The notes under the pieces: model-generated | What the model saw: the letters and a program-made list of their open reading frames with translations, nothing else | Told to the model about the DNA's origin: nothing | The model's database searches: none | Shown: piece by piece, positions 8,052-20,420 of the stretch | How positions within the stretch are numbered: the first letter of the stretch is position 1 | Layout of the letters: every line of letters begins with the position of its first letter | From: Mesorhizobium sp. ORS 3324 | GTDB lineage: Bacteria > Pseudomonadota > Alphaproteobacteria > Rhizobiales > Rhizobiaceae | Length of the DNA: 38,046 nucleotides | Direction of reading: 5' to 3' | NCBI GenBank assembly: GCA_000824825.2 | Contig: LM655186.1 | Span: forward strand, 265 to 38,310 | Position numbers and translations under genes: made by a program

Positions 8052-8924
8052 ATGTCGGCAAAGCACCCCATCATCACCATCACCGGGTCGTCGGGCGCGG
8101 GCACGACCTCGGTCAAGCGCATCTTCGAGCTGATCTTCCGGCGCGAGAACATCGAGGCTGCCTTCATCGAGGGTGACGCCTTTCACCGCTACGACCGCGC
8201 GGCGATGAAGGTGGCGGTGGCCGAGCAGGAGAAGGCCGGCAACCCGAACTTCACCCACTTCCATGCCGAGGCCAACGAGCTCGAGATCCTCGAGGGGGTT
8301 TTCGAGGAATATGGCCGCCGGGGGACCGGACGGACCCGCACCTACGTCCATGACGAGGACGAGGAGAAGCTCTACGGCACGCCGCCCGGCAATTTCACCG
8401 AATGGCGCGAGTTCGCTCCGAGCGACCTGCTCTTCTACGAAGGCCTGCATGGCTGCGTCGTCACCGACAAGATCAACCTGGCCAGGCATGCGGACCTCAA
8501 GATCGGCGTGGTGCCGGTCATAAATCTCGAATGGATCCAGAAGATCCATCGCGACCGCGCAACGCGCGGCTATTCCACCGAGGCGGTGATGGACGTGATC
8601 CTGCGCCGCATGCCGGACTATGTCCGTTTCATCGTCCCGCAATTCTCGCAGACCGCGATCAACTTCCAGCGCGTGCCGATCGTCGACACGTCCAATCCGT
8701 TCATCGCACGCTGGATTCCGACCCCCGACGAATCGATGCTGGTCATCCGCTTCGCCAATCCTCGCGGCATCGATTTCCCTTACCTGCTTTCAATGATCCA
8801 CGACTCCTTCATGTCGCGGCCGAATTCCATAGTGGTGCCGGGCAACAAGCTCGACCTAGCCATGCAGCTGATCCTGACGCCGCTGATCCTGCAATTGATC
8901 GAACGCAAGAAACGTGTGTCGTGA
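8052..8924 (+). CDS. cbbP: Phosphoribulokinase (bacterial class I)
   Basis: A 290-residue kinase that phosphorylates ribulose 5-phosphate to RuBP with ATP, a step unique to the Calvin cycle. The P-loop GSSGAGTTS is at residues 12-20; [20 protein letters not shown] and the [22 protein letters not shown] segment are typical of the proteobacterial octameric class. Length agrees with the family (about 290). It lies between cbbF (eight-base gap) and cbbT (ten-base gap), so it is surely co-transcribed. Enzymes of this class are usually allosterically activated by NADH; that is family knowledge, not visible here. Confidence 0.95.
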   Translation: MSAKHPIITITGSSGAGTTSVKRIFELIFRRENIEAAFIEGDAFHRYDRAAMKVAVAEQEKAGNPNFTHFHAEANELEILEGVFEEYGRRGTGRTRTYVHDEDEEKLYGTPPGNFTEWREFAPSDLLFYEGLHGCVVTDKINLARHADLKIGVVPVINLEWIQKIHRDRATRGYSTEAVMDVILRRMPDYVRFIVPQFSQTAINFQRVPIVDTSNPFIARWIPTPDESMLVIRFANPRGIDFPYLLSMIHDSFMSRPNSIVVPGNKLDLAMQLILTPLILQLIERKKRVS

Positions 8925-8934
8925 GGAGGACGCC

Positions 8935-10941
<2,007 letters not shown>

Positions 10942-10952
10942 GAGGACCGCCA

Positions 10953-12032
10953 ATGGCCCGCATCACCCTTCGCCAGCTTCTCGACCATGCCGCCGAGCAC
11001 GGTTACGGCGTGCCGGCATTCAACATCAACAACATGGAACAAGGCCTCGCCATCATGGAAGCGGCCAGGGCCTGCGACGCGCCGGTGATCATCCAGGCCT
11101 CGCGCGGCGCGCGCTCCTACGCCAACGACATCATGCTGGCCAAGATGATGGAGGCGTTGACCGAGATGCATCCGGCCATTCCGCTTTGCATCCATCAGGA
11201 TCACGGCAACAATGAAGCCACCTGCCTTTCGGCGATCCGCCACGGCTTCACGTCGGTGATGATGGATGGGTCGTTGATGGCGGACGCCAAGACGCCGGCG
11301 ACATACGACTACAACGTCGCCATCACCGAACGCGTCGCGCGAATGGCGCATTGGGTCGGCACCTCAGTCGAAGGCGAACTCGGCGTGCTCGGCTCGCTGG
11401 AGACCGGCCAGGGCGAAGCCGAGGACGGTCACGGCGCGGAGGGCGCGCTCTCGCACGACCAGCTCTTGACTGATCCCGATCAGGCGGTCGACTTCGTGAC
11501 CGCGACCCGCGTCGATGCGCTGGCGATCGCCTGCGGCACCTCCCACGGCGCCTACAAGTTCACGCGCAAGCCGGACGGCGACATCCTGGCCATGCAGGTG
11601 ATCGAGGCGATCCACGAGAAGCTGCCGAACACGCATCTGGTCATGCACGGTTCGTCCTCCGTGCCGCAGGAACTGCAGGACGTCATCAACACGTATGGCG
11701 GTGAGATGCCGCAGACGTTCGGTGTTCCCGTCGAGGAGATCGAGCGCGGCATCCGCCACGGCGTGCGCAAGGTCAACATCGACACCGATTGCCGCATGGC
11801 CATGGCCGGGCAGTTCCGCCGCGTCGCGACGCAGGACCGGCGCGAATTCGATCCGCGCAAATTCCTGAAGCCCGCCATGGACGCCTTGCGCGACCTTTGC
11901 CGCGATCGCTTCGAACGCTTCGGCACCGCGGGCAACGCTTCGAGGATCAAGGCCATCGCCATGGACGAGATGGCGAAACGCTACGCCGCGGGAAAGCTCG
12001 ACCCGCAAATCGGAACCGCGAAAGCCGCCTGA
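10953..12032 (+). CDS. cbbA: Class II fructose-bisphosphate aldolase, Calvin cycle subtype
   Basis: A 359-residue zinc-dependent aldolase joining dihydroxyacetone phosphate with glyceraldehyde 3-phosphate (and probably erythrose 4-phosphate). Zinc and catalytic residues sit in CIHQDHGNN (His81, Asp83, His84); other marks are [25 protein letters not shown], the active-site [10 protein letters not shown] and [12 protein letters not shown]. Start ATG 10953 follows GGAGGACC. It matches the CbbA subtype found in proteobacterial cbb operons, including the [20 protein letters not shown] insert. Gap to cbbL is 33 bases. Confidence 0.95.
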   Translation: MARITLRQLLDHAAEHGYGVPAFNINNMEQGLAIMEAARACDAPVIIQASRGARSYANDIMLAKMMEALTEMHPAIPLCIHQDHGNNEATCLSAIRHGFTSVMMDGSLMADAKTPATYDYNVAITERVARMAHWVGTSVEGELGVLGSLETGQGEAEDGHGAEGALSHDQLLTDPDQAVDFVTATRVDALAIACGTSHGAYKFTRKPDGDILAMQVIEAIHEKLPNTHLVMHGSSSVPQELQDVINTYGGEMPQTFGVPVEEIERGIRHGVRKVNIDTDCRMAMAGQFRRVATQDRREFDPRKFLKPAMDALRDLCRDRFERFGTAGNASRIKAIAMDEMAKRYAAGKLDPQIGTAKAA

Positions 12033-13526
<1,494 letters not shown>

Positions 13527-13537
13527 GGAGACGGACA

Positions 13538-13957
13538 ATGCGCATCACCCAAGGGGCCTTTTCCTTCCTGCCCGACCTGACCGACGACCAGATCCGCGCG
13601 CAGGTGCAGTACTGCATCGACAACAAATGGGCCGTCAGCCTCGAGTTCACCGACGACCCGCACCCGCGCAATACCTATTGGGATTTGTGGGGCCACCCGA
13701 TGTTCGACAATCCCGACGCGGCGGCGCTAATGCTGGAGCTGAACGCATGCCGCAAGCTCTATGGCGACCGCTATATCCGCGTCGTCGCCTTCGATTCCTC
13801 GCATGGCTGGGAATCGGTGAAGCTCTCCTTCATCGTCAACCGCCCGGCCGAGGAACCCGGCTATCGGCTCGAGCGGCACGAGGCCGCAGGCCGCATGATC
13901 CGATACACCACCAAGCCCTATGCCGCCGACAAGCCGGCCGGAGCGAGGTACGGCTGA
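13538..13957 (+). CDS. cbbS: RuBisCO small subunit, red-type
   Basis: A 139-residue small subunit that caps the L8S8 enzyme. It begins MRITQGAFSFLPDLTDDQI, contains NTYWDLWGHPMFD and YIRVVAFDS, and carries the long C-terminal extension (about residues 105-139, from EEPGYRLERHEAAGRMIRYT on) that marks red-type small subunits, which form an extra hairpin in the central pore. The start at 13538 has GAGGAGACG upstream; an in-frame upstream start at 13523 lies inside the cbbL end and is rejected. Confidence 0.95.
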   Translation: MRITQGAFSFLPDLTDDQIRAQVQYCIDNKWAVSLEFTDDPHPRNTYWDLWGHPMFDNPDAAALMLELNACRKLYGDRYIRVVAFDSSHGWESVKLSFIVNRPAEEPGYRLERHEAAGRMIRYTTKPYAADKPAGARYG

Positions 13958-13981
13958 TCGTCGGGACGAGAGGAGAATGCC

Positions 13982-14920
13982 ATGTCGGCCCCAGCCTTTG
14001 CCGAAACAGAAGCGCCTCAAAACGCCATCCCGGCGGCGATCGATCTGCGTGAGGAATTCGAAACTTCCGGTGTCAAGGATGTCCTGGCCGAGCTCGACCG
14101 CGAGCTGATCGGGCTCGCCCCGGTCAAGAGACGCATCCGCGAGACGGCGGCGCTCCTGCTGGTCGAGCGGGCGCGACGCCGCATGGGCCTCGCCCATGAG
14201 ACGCCGACACTGCATATGAGCTTCACCGGCAATCCGGGCACCGGCAAGACCACCGTCGCCTTGCGGATGGCCGACCTGCTGCATCGGCTTGGCTATATCC
14301 GCAAGGGCCATCTGGTTTCGGTGACGCGCGACGACCTGGTCGGCCAGTATATCGGCCACACGGCGCCCAAGACCAAGGAGATCCTGAAGAAGGCGATGGG
14401 CGGCGTGCTGTTCATCGACGAGGCCTATTATCTCTATCGCCCCGAGAACGAGCGCGATTACGGCCAGGAAGCCATCGAGATCCTGCTGCAGGTGATGGAG
14501 AACCAGCGCGACGATCTCGTTGTCATCCTAGCCGGCTATGCGCAGCGGATGGACCGCTTCTTCGAAAGCAATCCGGGATTCCGCTCGCGCATTGCCCACC
14601 ACATCGATTTTCCCGACTATTCCGACGACGAGCTTCTCAGGATCGCGGAACAAATGCTCGACCAGCAAAATTACCTGTTCGACACAAAGGCAACCGCCGC
14701 GATGGCCGACTACATCGCACGCCGCCGCGCGCGGCCGCATTTCGCCAATGCCCGCTCGATCCGCAACGCGCTCGACCGGGCACGGCTGAGGCAGGCCAAC
14801 CGCCTGTTCCAGAGCGCCAAGGGACCGCTCGACGCCAAGGCGCTGTCGACGATCTCGGCCGAGGACATCACCGCCAGCCGGGTGTTCGCGCCAAATCCTG
14901 GGGAAGGACAAAGCAAATGA
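13982..14920 (+). CDS. cbbX: CbbX, AAA+ activase of red-type RuBisCO
   Basis: A 312-residue AAA+ ATPase that pulls on the large-subunit C-terminal tail to release inhibitory sugar phosphates. Walker [10 protein letters not shown] is at residues 83-91, Walker B VLFIDEA at about 142-148; the pore-loop region after Walker A ([13 protein letters not shown]) and the sensor/arginine-finger part ([18 protein letters not shown]) are present. Activity in relatives needs RuBP and ATP. It overlaps cbbE by four bases (ATGA). Its presence is expected with a red-type enzyme. Confidence 0.95.
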   Translation: MSAPAFAETEAPQNAIPAAIDLREEFETSGVKDVLAELDRELIGLAPVKRRIRETAALLLVERARRRMGLAHETPTLHMSFTGNPGTGKTTVALRMADLLHRLGYIRKGHLVSVTRDDLVGQYIGHTAPKTKEILKKAMGGVLFIDEAYYLYRPENERDYGQEAIEILLQVMENQRDDLVVILAGYAQRMDRFFESNPGFRSRIAHHIDFPDYSDDELLRIAEQMLDQQNYLFDTKATAAMADYIARRRARPHFANARSIRNALDRARLRQANRLFQSAKGPLDAKALSTISAEDITASRVFAPNPGEGQSK

Positions 14921-15603
14921 CCGGAAAGACCATCATCGCCCCTTCCGTTCTGTCGTCCGATTTCTCGCGGCTCGGCGACGAGGTCGAAGCGGTCGCACGG
15001 GCAGGCGCCGACTGGATCCATCTCGACGTGATGGACGGGCATTTCGTGCCCAACATCACCTTCGGCCCGCCGGTGATCAAGACAATCCGCGATCGAACGG
15101 ACAAGGTCTTCGACTGTCATCTGATGATCGCGCCGGCCGATCCCTATCTCGCTCCGTTCGCCGATGCCGGTTGCGACATCATCACGGTGCATGCCGAGGC
15201 CGGGCCGCATCTCGACCGTTCGCTGCAGGCGATCAGGAGCCTCGGCAAGAAGGCCGGCGTGTCGCTCAATCCGTCGACGCCGGAAAGCGTCATCGAATAT
15301 GTTCTCGACCGGCTCGATCTGGTGCTTTTGATGACGGTCAATCCGGGGTTCGGCGGCCAGGCCTTCATTCCGGCGGTCATCGACAAGGTCAGGCGCGTCA
15401 AGGCGCTCGTCGGCCAACGTCCGATCGACATCGAGATCGACGGCGGCGTCACGCCCGAGACGGCTCCGCTGGTTACCGCAGCCGGCGCCAATGTGCTCGT
15501 CGCCGGCTCCGCCGTCTTCAAGGGCGGTACCGAGGCGGCCTATCGCGCCAATATCGGCGCGATCAGACAGGCAGCCGACGGAGCGATCCGGCGAGCCGCG
15601 TGA
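14917..15603 (+). CDS. cbbE: Ribulose-phosphate 3-epimerase
   Basis: A 228-residue TIM-barrel enzyme interconverting xylulose 5-phosphate and ribulose 5-phosphate. Family motifs are clear: [36 protein letters not shown] with the metal-binding Asp, [32 protein letters not shown] and the phosphate loop [14 protein letters not shown]. It starts four bases inside the cbbX end and so is translationally coupled. Within this operon it feeds phosphoribulokinase; rpe is a synonym. Confidence 0.94.
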   Translation: MTGKTIIAPSVLSSDFSRLGDEVEAVARAGADWIHLDVMDGHFVPNITFGPPVIKTIRDRTDKVFDCHLMIAPADPYLAPFADAGCDIITVHAEAGPHLDRSLQAIRSLGKKAGVSLNPSTPESVIEYVLDRLDLVLLMTVNPGFGGQAFIPAVIDKVRRVKALVGQRPIDIEIDGGVTPETAPLVTAAGANVLVAGSAVFKGGTEAAYRANIGAIRQAADGAIRRAA

Positions 15604-15624
15604 ACTGCTTGGTTGGAGGATGAC

Positions 15625-16182
15625 ATGGCGGCGACCCCACCTGTTTGCGATTTCGGCTGGCAAGCCGTCGATGCCGTCTTGCCCGGCGTCGACGGCAAAT
15701 CGCATTCGATCTTCGGCCAGGCCGGCGCCAACGGCCTGGTCGTCGCCTTCATCTGCAATCACTGCCCCTATGTGAGGGCGGTGATCTCACGCATCGTGCG
15801 TGATGCCAACGACCTCAAGGCCGAAGGGATCGGCTTTGTCGCGATCAACTCCAATGATGCCGACGCCTATCCGGACGATTCCTTCGACAACATGAAGCTC
15901 TTTGCCAGGACGAACGACTTCACCTTCCCGTACCTGCACGATGAGTCGCAGGCAGTGGCGCGCGCCTATGGTGCTGTTTGCACGCCGGATTTCTTCGGCC
16001 TCAACAGCGACTTCACGTTGCAATATCGCGGCCGGCTGGACGCATCGCGACGGGACGCCGGACCGCCCGGGCTCAGGCGTGATCTTTATGAGGCGATGAA
16101 GCAGGTTGCCCGAACCGGCGACGGGCCGGTTGACCAGATCGCTTCGATCGGCTGCTCGATCAAATGGAAGGAGGCCGCATGA
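15625..16182 (+). CDS. Thioredoxin-fold (AhpC/TSA-like) protein in the cbb operon
   Basis: A 185-residue cytoplasmic protein; ATG 15625 is preferred because GGAGG lies five bases upstream (the frame is open from a TTG at 15613). The fold is peroxiredoxin-like with a CxxC active site in FICNHCPYVRAV, a GIGFVAINSNDADAYPDDSFD segment and the closing IGCSIKWK, a hallmark of the thioredoxin family group often annotated as redoxin domain protein. It could be a thiol reductase or peroxidase. Location between cbbE and the phosphatase (four-base ATGA overlap) indicates the same transcript. A link to redox control of the cycle is an inference; the exact substrate is unknown. Confidence 0.82.
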   Translation: MAATPPVCDFGWQAVDAVLPGVDGKSHSIFGQAGANGLVVAFICNHCPYVRAVISRIVRDANDLKAEGIGFVAINSNDADAYPDDSFDNMKLFARTNDFTFPYLHDESQAVARAYGAVCTPDFFGLNSDFTLQYRGRLDASRRDAGPPGLRRDLYEAMKQVARTGDGPVDQIASIGCSIKWKEAA

Positions 16183-16880
16183 ACGTCGGCGCAAGCAGGC
16201 CGTTTCGGTTTCCGAGGGCGATCCTGTTCGATCTCGACGGCACGCTGATCGATTCGGCGCCCGACATCGCGGCTGCGGTGAACGAACTGCTCGCCGCGCG
16301 CGACCTGCCGCCGCTCAGCGTGGATCAGGTCAGGGCCATGATCGGAGGGGGCGTCAGGAAGCTGGTCGAGCGGGCCTTCGCAGCTTCAGAGGCACCGCTT
16401 CGCGGCAGCGCGCTCGAGGAGGCCAACCGCGTCATGGCGCCGATCTACCGCAGGCATCTGACCGGCCTGACGAAGCTGATGCCCGGCGTCCGGGAGGTTC
16501 TCACGCAGTTCCACCTGAATGGGATAGCCATGGGCGTTGCCACCAACAAGCCGCAATTGGCGACCCGCGAAATCCTGCTGCATTTCCACTTGACGGAATA
16601 TCTCGGCGCGATCGTCGGCGGAGACGCGGTGACATACCTGAAACCGGCACCCGACGCCTTGCTGCTGGCGCTCGATCAGCTTGGGGTCGAACCCAGCGAC
16701 GCGCTGATGGTGGGAGACAGCAGCGGCGACGTCGGCGCCGCGCGCGCCGCCGGCATGCCCGTCGCTCTGCTGCGCGGCGGCTACACCCAGGTCCCCGTCG
16801 AAGAGCTTGGCGCAGACCTCGTCTGCGACAGCCTGCTCGATCTGCCTTCCGCGATGCAGAGGCTGCGCGCCGCTGCCTGA
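16179..16880 (+). CDS. cbbZ: Phosphoglycolate phosphatase (HAD superfamily)
   Basis: A 233-residue HAD phosphatase. The nucleophile motif is LFDLDGTLIDSAPDI with Asp18 and Asp20; motif II is VATNKPQ, the lysine motif LKPAPD, and motif IV MVGDSSGDVGAARAAG. The subtype matches Gph/CbbZ, which removes phosphate from 2-phosphoglycolate made by the oxygenase reaction of RuBisCO. Start ATG 16179, with AAGGAGG upstream, overlaps the previous stop. As last gene of the cbb operon it suits a photorespiratory-salvage role. Other small HAD substrates cannot be excluded. Confidence 0.9.
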   Translation: MNVGASRPFRFPRAILFDLDGTLIDSAPDIAAAVNELLAARDLPPLSVDQVRAMIGGGVRKLVERAFAASEAPLRGSALEEANRVMAPIYRRHLTGLTKLMPGVREVLTQFHLNGIAMGVATNKPQLATREILLHFHLTEYLGAIVGGDAVTYLKPAPDALLLALDQLGVEPSDALMVGDSSGDVGAARAAGMPVALLRGGYTQVPVEELGADLVCDSLLDLPSAMQRLRAAA

Positions 16881-16943
16881 CAGGCGGCGGCGCATACGGA
16901 GGCGGCCGCCGGCCGATCGCAAGACGAACGGGCGGCGAAGCCG

Positions 16944-17324
16944 TTACTTGGAGAATTGCTTGAGATAGGCGATGACGTTGGCCACGTCCTTGTCGTCCTT
17001 GAGGCCGGCAAACGCCATCTTTGTGCCTTTCACCATGGCCTTCGGATCATGGAGATAGGTCGTCAGCGTTGGCTCGTCCCATTTCACGCCAGACTTTCCA
17101 GCCGCAACCATGGCTGGGGAGTAGCTGAATCCCGCATGCGTGCCGGCCGTACGGCCGATGACGCCGTTCAATGACGGGCCGACTTTGTTCTGGTCCTTGT
17201 CCGCGACGTGGCAGACCTTGCATTTCATGAAGACCTTCTCACCCGCCGCGGCATCCTGCGCTTGCGACTGGCTCGTGATGAAAGTCGCAAAAAATACGAC
17301 GGCGAAAAATGCTATTGCGCGCAT
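16944..17324 (-). CDS. Exported c-type cytochrome (c2-like, class I)
   Basis: A 126-residue protein with a signal peptide (MRAIAFFAVVFFATFITSQS, cleavage near SQAQ-DA). The haem site is CKVCH (Cys35, Cys38, His39) and the axial Met is Met103 in KGTKMAFAGL, giving a single-haem class I cytochrome of the mitochondrial c/c2 type. GPSLNGVIGRTAGTHAGFSYS and the closing ANVIAYLKQFSK are typical. It is convergent with the cbb operon. Given xoxF and xoxG nearby, it may take electrons from XoxG to a terminal oxidase, but general respiratory use is equally possible. Confidence 0.9.
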   Translation of the reverse strand: MRAIAFFAVVFFATFITSQSQAQDAAAGEKVFMKCKVCHVADKDQNKVGPSLNGVIGRTAGTHAGFSYSPAMVAAGKSGVKWDEPTLTTYLHDPKAMVKGTKMAFAGLKDDKDVANVIAYLKQFSK

Positions 17325-17589
17325 GGCATTTCCTCATTGATCGTCAAGACGCCCCTGATGATTTGCATGCCATTGCTTTGACGAAGTCAACCATACGAAG
17401 GTCCACAGCAACTGTCCTTTCGCCTTTGTTGACGGCCCTGGGGCGAACGCGTAGCTTCTGGTCATTCCGGATTTCCATGGGCACCTCGGGAACCCGGGCA
17501 GGCTGAGTTTGTCCAGGCTGATATTTTCCCAGGCAATGGGGCGGGCAGGATTTCGCCAGAACGGGCGTCTATGCGCCAAGAGGTGCTGG

Positions 17590-17799
17590 ATGAATATGGT
17601 CGACCTCATATTGACGGTTTGCCTGAGTGCCAATCCTGGCAACTGCCGAGACGAGCATCTCTATTTCGAGAGCCGCGGCTCCCTGTTCCAATGCATGGTC
17701 TTGGCGCCCAGCGAGATCGCGAAATGGTCGCAGGAACACCCGGCCTTCAAGGTCAGACGCTGGAAATGCGCTTTCCCGACGAAGGACCGGGCGATCTGA
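17590..17799 (+). CDS. Small Cys-rich protein of unknown function (paralogue of the one at 5455)
   Basis: A 69-residue product; the ATG at 17590 follows AAGAGGTG. It has a hydrophobic start (MVDLILTVCLSA), then PGNCRDEH, a middle cysteine in LFQCMVLAPSE and a C-terminal EHPAFKVRRWKCAFP. Cysteines total four, against two in the paralogue at 5455-5655; shared residues are VC near residue 11, the following P-x-x-C, the Trp, His-Pro and V-x-RW. It lies 41 bases before the binding protein of an ABC transporter and is probably co-transcribed with it. The function is unknown. Confidence 0.65.
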   Translation: MNMVDLILTVCLSANPGNCRDEHLYFESRGSLFQCMVLAPSEIAKWSQEHPAFKVRRWKCAFPTKDRAI

Positions 17800-17840
17800 C
17801 CGCCGGCCTCTGGTTTGTTGCAGTCGCGGGAGGAAACACC

Positions 17841-18830
17841 ATGATTTCGCGGCGGGAAACGCTCCGTCTGGCGGCCCTTGGAACGGCAGCGATGCTTGGT
17901 TCGCAACCCATAGCCGCCACCGCCGCGCCCAAGGTTCGCATCGGCGTGCTGAAGTTCGGTACGGTGAGCTGGGAGCTTGATACGCTGAAGCAACACAAGT
18001 TCGACGCGGCCAACGGGATCGACCTGGACGTTGTCTATTTTGCCGGCGAGGATGCGACCAATGTCGCGCTACTGGCCGGCGCGATCGACATGATCGTGAC
18101 CGATTGGCTGTGGGTCTCGCGCCAGCGCTCGGACGGCGGCGATGTCACCTTGGCCCCCTATTCGACGGCCGTCGGGGCGATCATGGTGAAGGACGCATCG
18201 CCGATGCGCACGATCGCCGACCTCAAGGGAAAGAAGATCGGCGTCGCCGGAGGGGCCCTCGACAAGAGCTGGCTGCTGATACAGGCGCTGGCCCGGCGCG
18301 ATCACGGTCTCGACCTGCCGGCGGTCAGCGACGTCGTCTTTGGCGCGCCGCCGCTGATTTCGGAAAAGGCAATTCAGGGCGAGCTCGATGCGGTGCTCAA
18401 TTTCTGGCATTTTTGCGCCCGGCTCGAGGCCAACGGCTTTCGCCGGCTGATCGGCGCCGAAGATGCCGAGAAGGCGCTCGGAGCCTCAGGCCCGGTATCC
18501 GCGCTCGGCTATGTATTCCATGAAAAATGGGCCAAGGAGAATCCGCAAGCCGTCCGCGGCTTCCTCAGGGCTTCCGCGCAGGCCAAGGATCTGCTGGCGA
18601 GGTCCGACGAAGAGTGGGTGCGCCTCGCGCCGATCGTCCGCGCCGAAGTCAAGGAACTGGCAAAGCTGCGCGACCGCTATCGCGAGGGCATCCCCAGGCG
18701 GCCGGTCGCCGAGGAAGCGGCCGACGCCGGCAGGCTCTATCATGTGCTGGCCGGGATCGGCGGCGAAAAGCTGGTCGGCAGCGCGCCGGAAATGGCACCG
18801 GGCACGTTCTGGCAGGAGCCGGCGAAATGA
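17841..18830 (+). CDS. ABC transporter substrate-binding protein, NitT/TauT type
   Basis: A 329-residue exported protein. The ATG at 17841 has GGGAGGAAAC upstream and yields MISRRETLRLAALGTAAML, a twin-arginine-like signal (S-R-R-x-x-L) with cleavage near AATAAP; the longer open frame from 17571 covers the small gene and is rejected. The body is a type II binding protein of the SsuA/TauA/ThiY group: VRIGVLKFGTVSWELDTLKQ, AGAIDMIVTDWLWVSRQR, LKGKKIGVAGG. It forms an operon with the permease (four-base overlap) and ATPase. Ligand unknown: sulfonate, nitrate, thiamine precursor or a methylotrophy-linked metabolite are options. Placement next to xoxF suggests the last, by inference. Confidence 0.85.
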   Translation: MISRRETLRLAALGTAAMLGSQPIAATAAPKVRIGVLKFGTVSWELDTLKQHKFDAANGIDLDVVYFAGEDATNVALLAGAIDMIVTDWLWVSRQRSDGGDVTLAPYSTAVGAIMVKDASPMRTIADLKGKKIGVAGGALDKSWLLIQALARRDHGLDLPAVSDVVFGAPPLISEKAIQGELDAVLNFWHFCARLEANGFRRLIGAEDAEKALGASGPVSALGYVFHEKWAKENPQAVRGFLRASAQAKDLLARSDEEWVRLAPIVRAEVKELAKLRDRYREGIPRRPVAEEAADAGRLYHVLAGIGGEKLVGSAPEMAPGTFWQEPAK

Positions 18831-19654
18831 CCGCAACAGACCCAGGCGATCGCAAGCCCGGCGATGCGGCCGACATTTCGAGCCGTGGCGGACCTCGAGC
18901 GACGCTGACACCCGCGCTGACGGTGACGGCATCCCTTCTCGGGCTTTGCCTGCTGTGGAGCCTGGCGGCGAACGCTTGGCCGAGCCGTGCCTTTCCGGGG
19001 CCGGGACAGGCCTGGCAGGTATTGCTGAGAGAGGCGGCGAGCGGCGACCTTTTCTACCATCTCGGCGCAACCCTCGGCCGGGTTGCCGCGGCATATGTGG
19101 TCGCGATGATCGTCGGATCGGTGATCGGCATTCTCCTTGGCAGCTACCGCGGCGCGGACCGGTTCTTCAATCCCTGGGTAATCCTGTTCCTCAATATCCC
19201 TGCGCTGGTGATCATCGTGCTCGCCTATATCTGGTTCGGCCTCAACGAGGTGGCGGCGATAGGCGCGGTCGCCGTGAACAAGATCCCGAATGTCGTGGTG
19301 ACCATGCGCGAAGGCGCCAGGGCGCTGGACCCGAGTTACGCCGAAATGGCGGCTGTCTACCGCTTCGGTCCCCTCGACCGCGTTCGCCACATCCTGCTGC
19401 CGCAGTTGCAGCCCTATCTGGCCGCGGCCTCGCGTTCCGGCATCGCCCTCATCTGGAAGATCGTTCTGGTGGTCGAGCTGCTTGGCCGCTCGAATGGTGT
19501 GGGCTTCCAGATTTATCTCTATTTCCAGCTTTTCGACGTCGCCGCCATTCTTGCCTACACGTTGGCATTCGTGGCGGTGATGCTCGTCATCGAACTTCTT
19601 CTGGTGCAGCCCGTTGAACGACATGCAACCCGTTGGCGCCGTCGCCCCGCTTAG
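18827..19654 (+). CDS. ABC transporter permease, NitT/TauT type
   Basis: A 275-residue inner-membrane protein starting at ATG 18827, overlapping the binding-protein stop (ATGA). After a hydrophilic N-terminus of about 25 residues it has six membrane helices, including LTVTASLLGLCLLWSLAAN, AAYVVAMIVGSVIGILLG, PWVILFLNIPALVIIVLAYIW and the C-terminal AILAYTLAFVAVMLVIELLL. The EAA-loop is visible around AAVYRFGPLDRVRHILLPQL, where the ATPase docks. The family is SsuC/TauC-like. Its 3' end overlaps the ATPase gene by about 30 bases, a long overlap indicating tight coupling. Confidence 0.88.
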   Translation: MTATDPGDRKPGDAADISSRGGPRATLTPALTVTASLLGLCLLWSLAANAWPSRAFPGPGQAWQVLLREAASGDLFYHLGATLGRVAAAYVVAMIVGSVIGILLGSYRGADRFFNPWVILFLNIPALVIIVLAYIWFGLNEVAAIGAVAVNKIPNVVVTMREGARALDPSYAEMAAVYRFGPLDRVRHILLPQLQPYLAAASRSGIALIWKIVLVVELLGRSNGVGFQIYLYFQLFDVAAILAYTLAFVAVMLVIELLLVQPVERHATRWRRRPA

Positions 19655-20366
19655 GGTCGACATCGCCGAAAAGACCTTCAAGTCCGCGCAAGGCATCTCG
19701 GTCACGGCGCTCAAGAACCTTTGCTTCGAGGTCCGGCAAGGCGAGTTCGCTTGCCTGCTCGGGCCCTCGGGCTGCGGCAAGACCACGACGCTGCGCATCC
19801 TGCTTGGGCTCGACAGGCAGTTTTCCGGCTCTTTCCAGCTGCCTGAAGGCGGCTCGAAGAACCGCATAGCCGCCGTGTTCCAGGAACCGACCCTGCTGCC
19901 CTGGCGGACGGTGGAGGAGAATGTCAGGCTGGCGCTGCCGAAAGAGCTGCGAACGAAGAATCTGGACGGGCTGTTCGACACGCTCGGTCTCGCCGGCATG
20001 CGCTCGCTCTATCCGGCTGAACTTTCGCTCGGCCTTGCGCGAAGGGCAGCCCTTGCCAGGGCCTTCGCGACTGAACCGGCGGTGCTTTTCCTGGACGAGC
20101 CCTTCGTCTCGCTCGATGGGCGGACCGCCGACCAGCTCCGGCACCTGCTGCTTGCGGTATGGTCGGCCCGGCCTACGACCGCCTTGATGGTGACCCACAA
20201 CCTGACCGAGGCGCTGACGCTGTCGGATCGCATCATCGTGCTCGCGCCGCGGCCCGCGCATGTGCTCGGCATTTTCGACGTAGCGCTGCCCCGGCAGCAC
20301 CGCAGCCCAGAGGCGACGAGCGACCTTCTGCGATCGTTCCATCGGCAATTTCCAGGCGTCACCTGA
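19623..20366 (+). CDS. ABC transporter ATP-binding protein, NitT/TauT type, with degenerate signature
   Basis: A 247-residue ATPase. Walker A is GPSGCGKTT (residues 47-55), Q-loop VFQEPTLLPWRTVEENV, Walker B VLFLDEPFVSLD and the switch MVTHN. The ABC signature, normally LSGGQ, reads ELSLGLARRAALARAF, so two of the five canonical residues differ; catalysis may be altered but Walker motifs are intact. ATG 19623 is used; a TTG at 19614 in the same frame is equally possible since neither has a strong ribosome site and coupling with the permease is likely. It is the last gene of the unit, convergent with the leftward gene at 20421. Confidence 0.85.
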   Translation: MQPVGAVAPLRVDIAEKTFKSAQGISVTALKNLCFEVRQGEFACLLGPSGCGKTTTLRILLGLDRQFSGSFQLPEGGSKNRIAAVFQEPTLLPWRTVEENVRLALPKELRTKNLDGLFDTLGLAGMRSLYPAELSLGLARRAALARAFATEPAVLFLDEPFVSLDGRTADQLRHLLLAVWSARPTTALMVTHNLTEALTLSDRIIVLAPRPAHVLGIFDVALPRQHRSPEATSDLLRSFHRQFPGVT

Positions 20367-20398
20367 TCGTCCAACAGCGGGCTGGGACGCCGTCGAAG

Positions 20399-20414
20399 GG
20401 TCGTAAAAACGACC
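20399..20414. terminator. Small hairpin between convergent genes
   Basis: GGTCGT and ACGACC form a perfect six-base stem around an AAAA loop in the 54-base gap between the ABC ATPase and the leftward exported protein. No T-run follows on either strand, so termination is only a possibility. Confidence 0.3.
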
Positions 20415-20420
20415 AGCGCA

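Noticed and set aside
16881..16943. GC-rich palindromic stretch after the phosphoglycolate phosphatase gene as a terminator
   Set aside because: Only a short GCGGCCGC palindrome with no stable loop or T-run.
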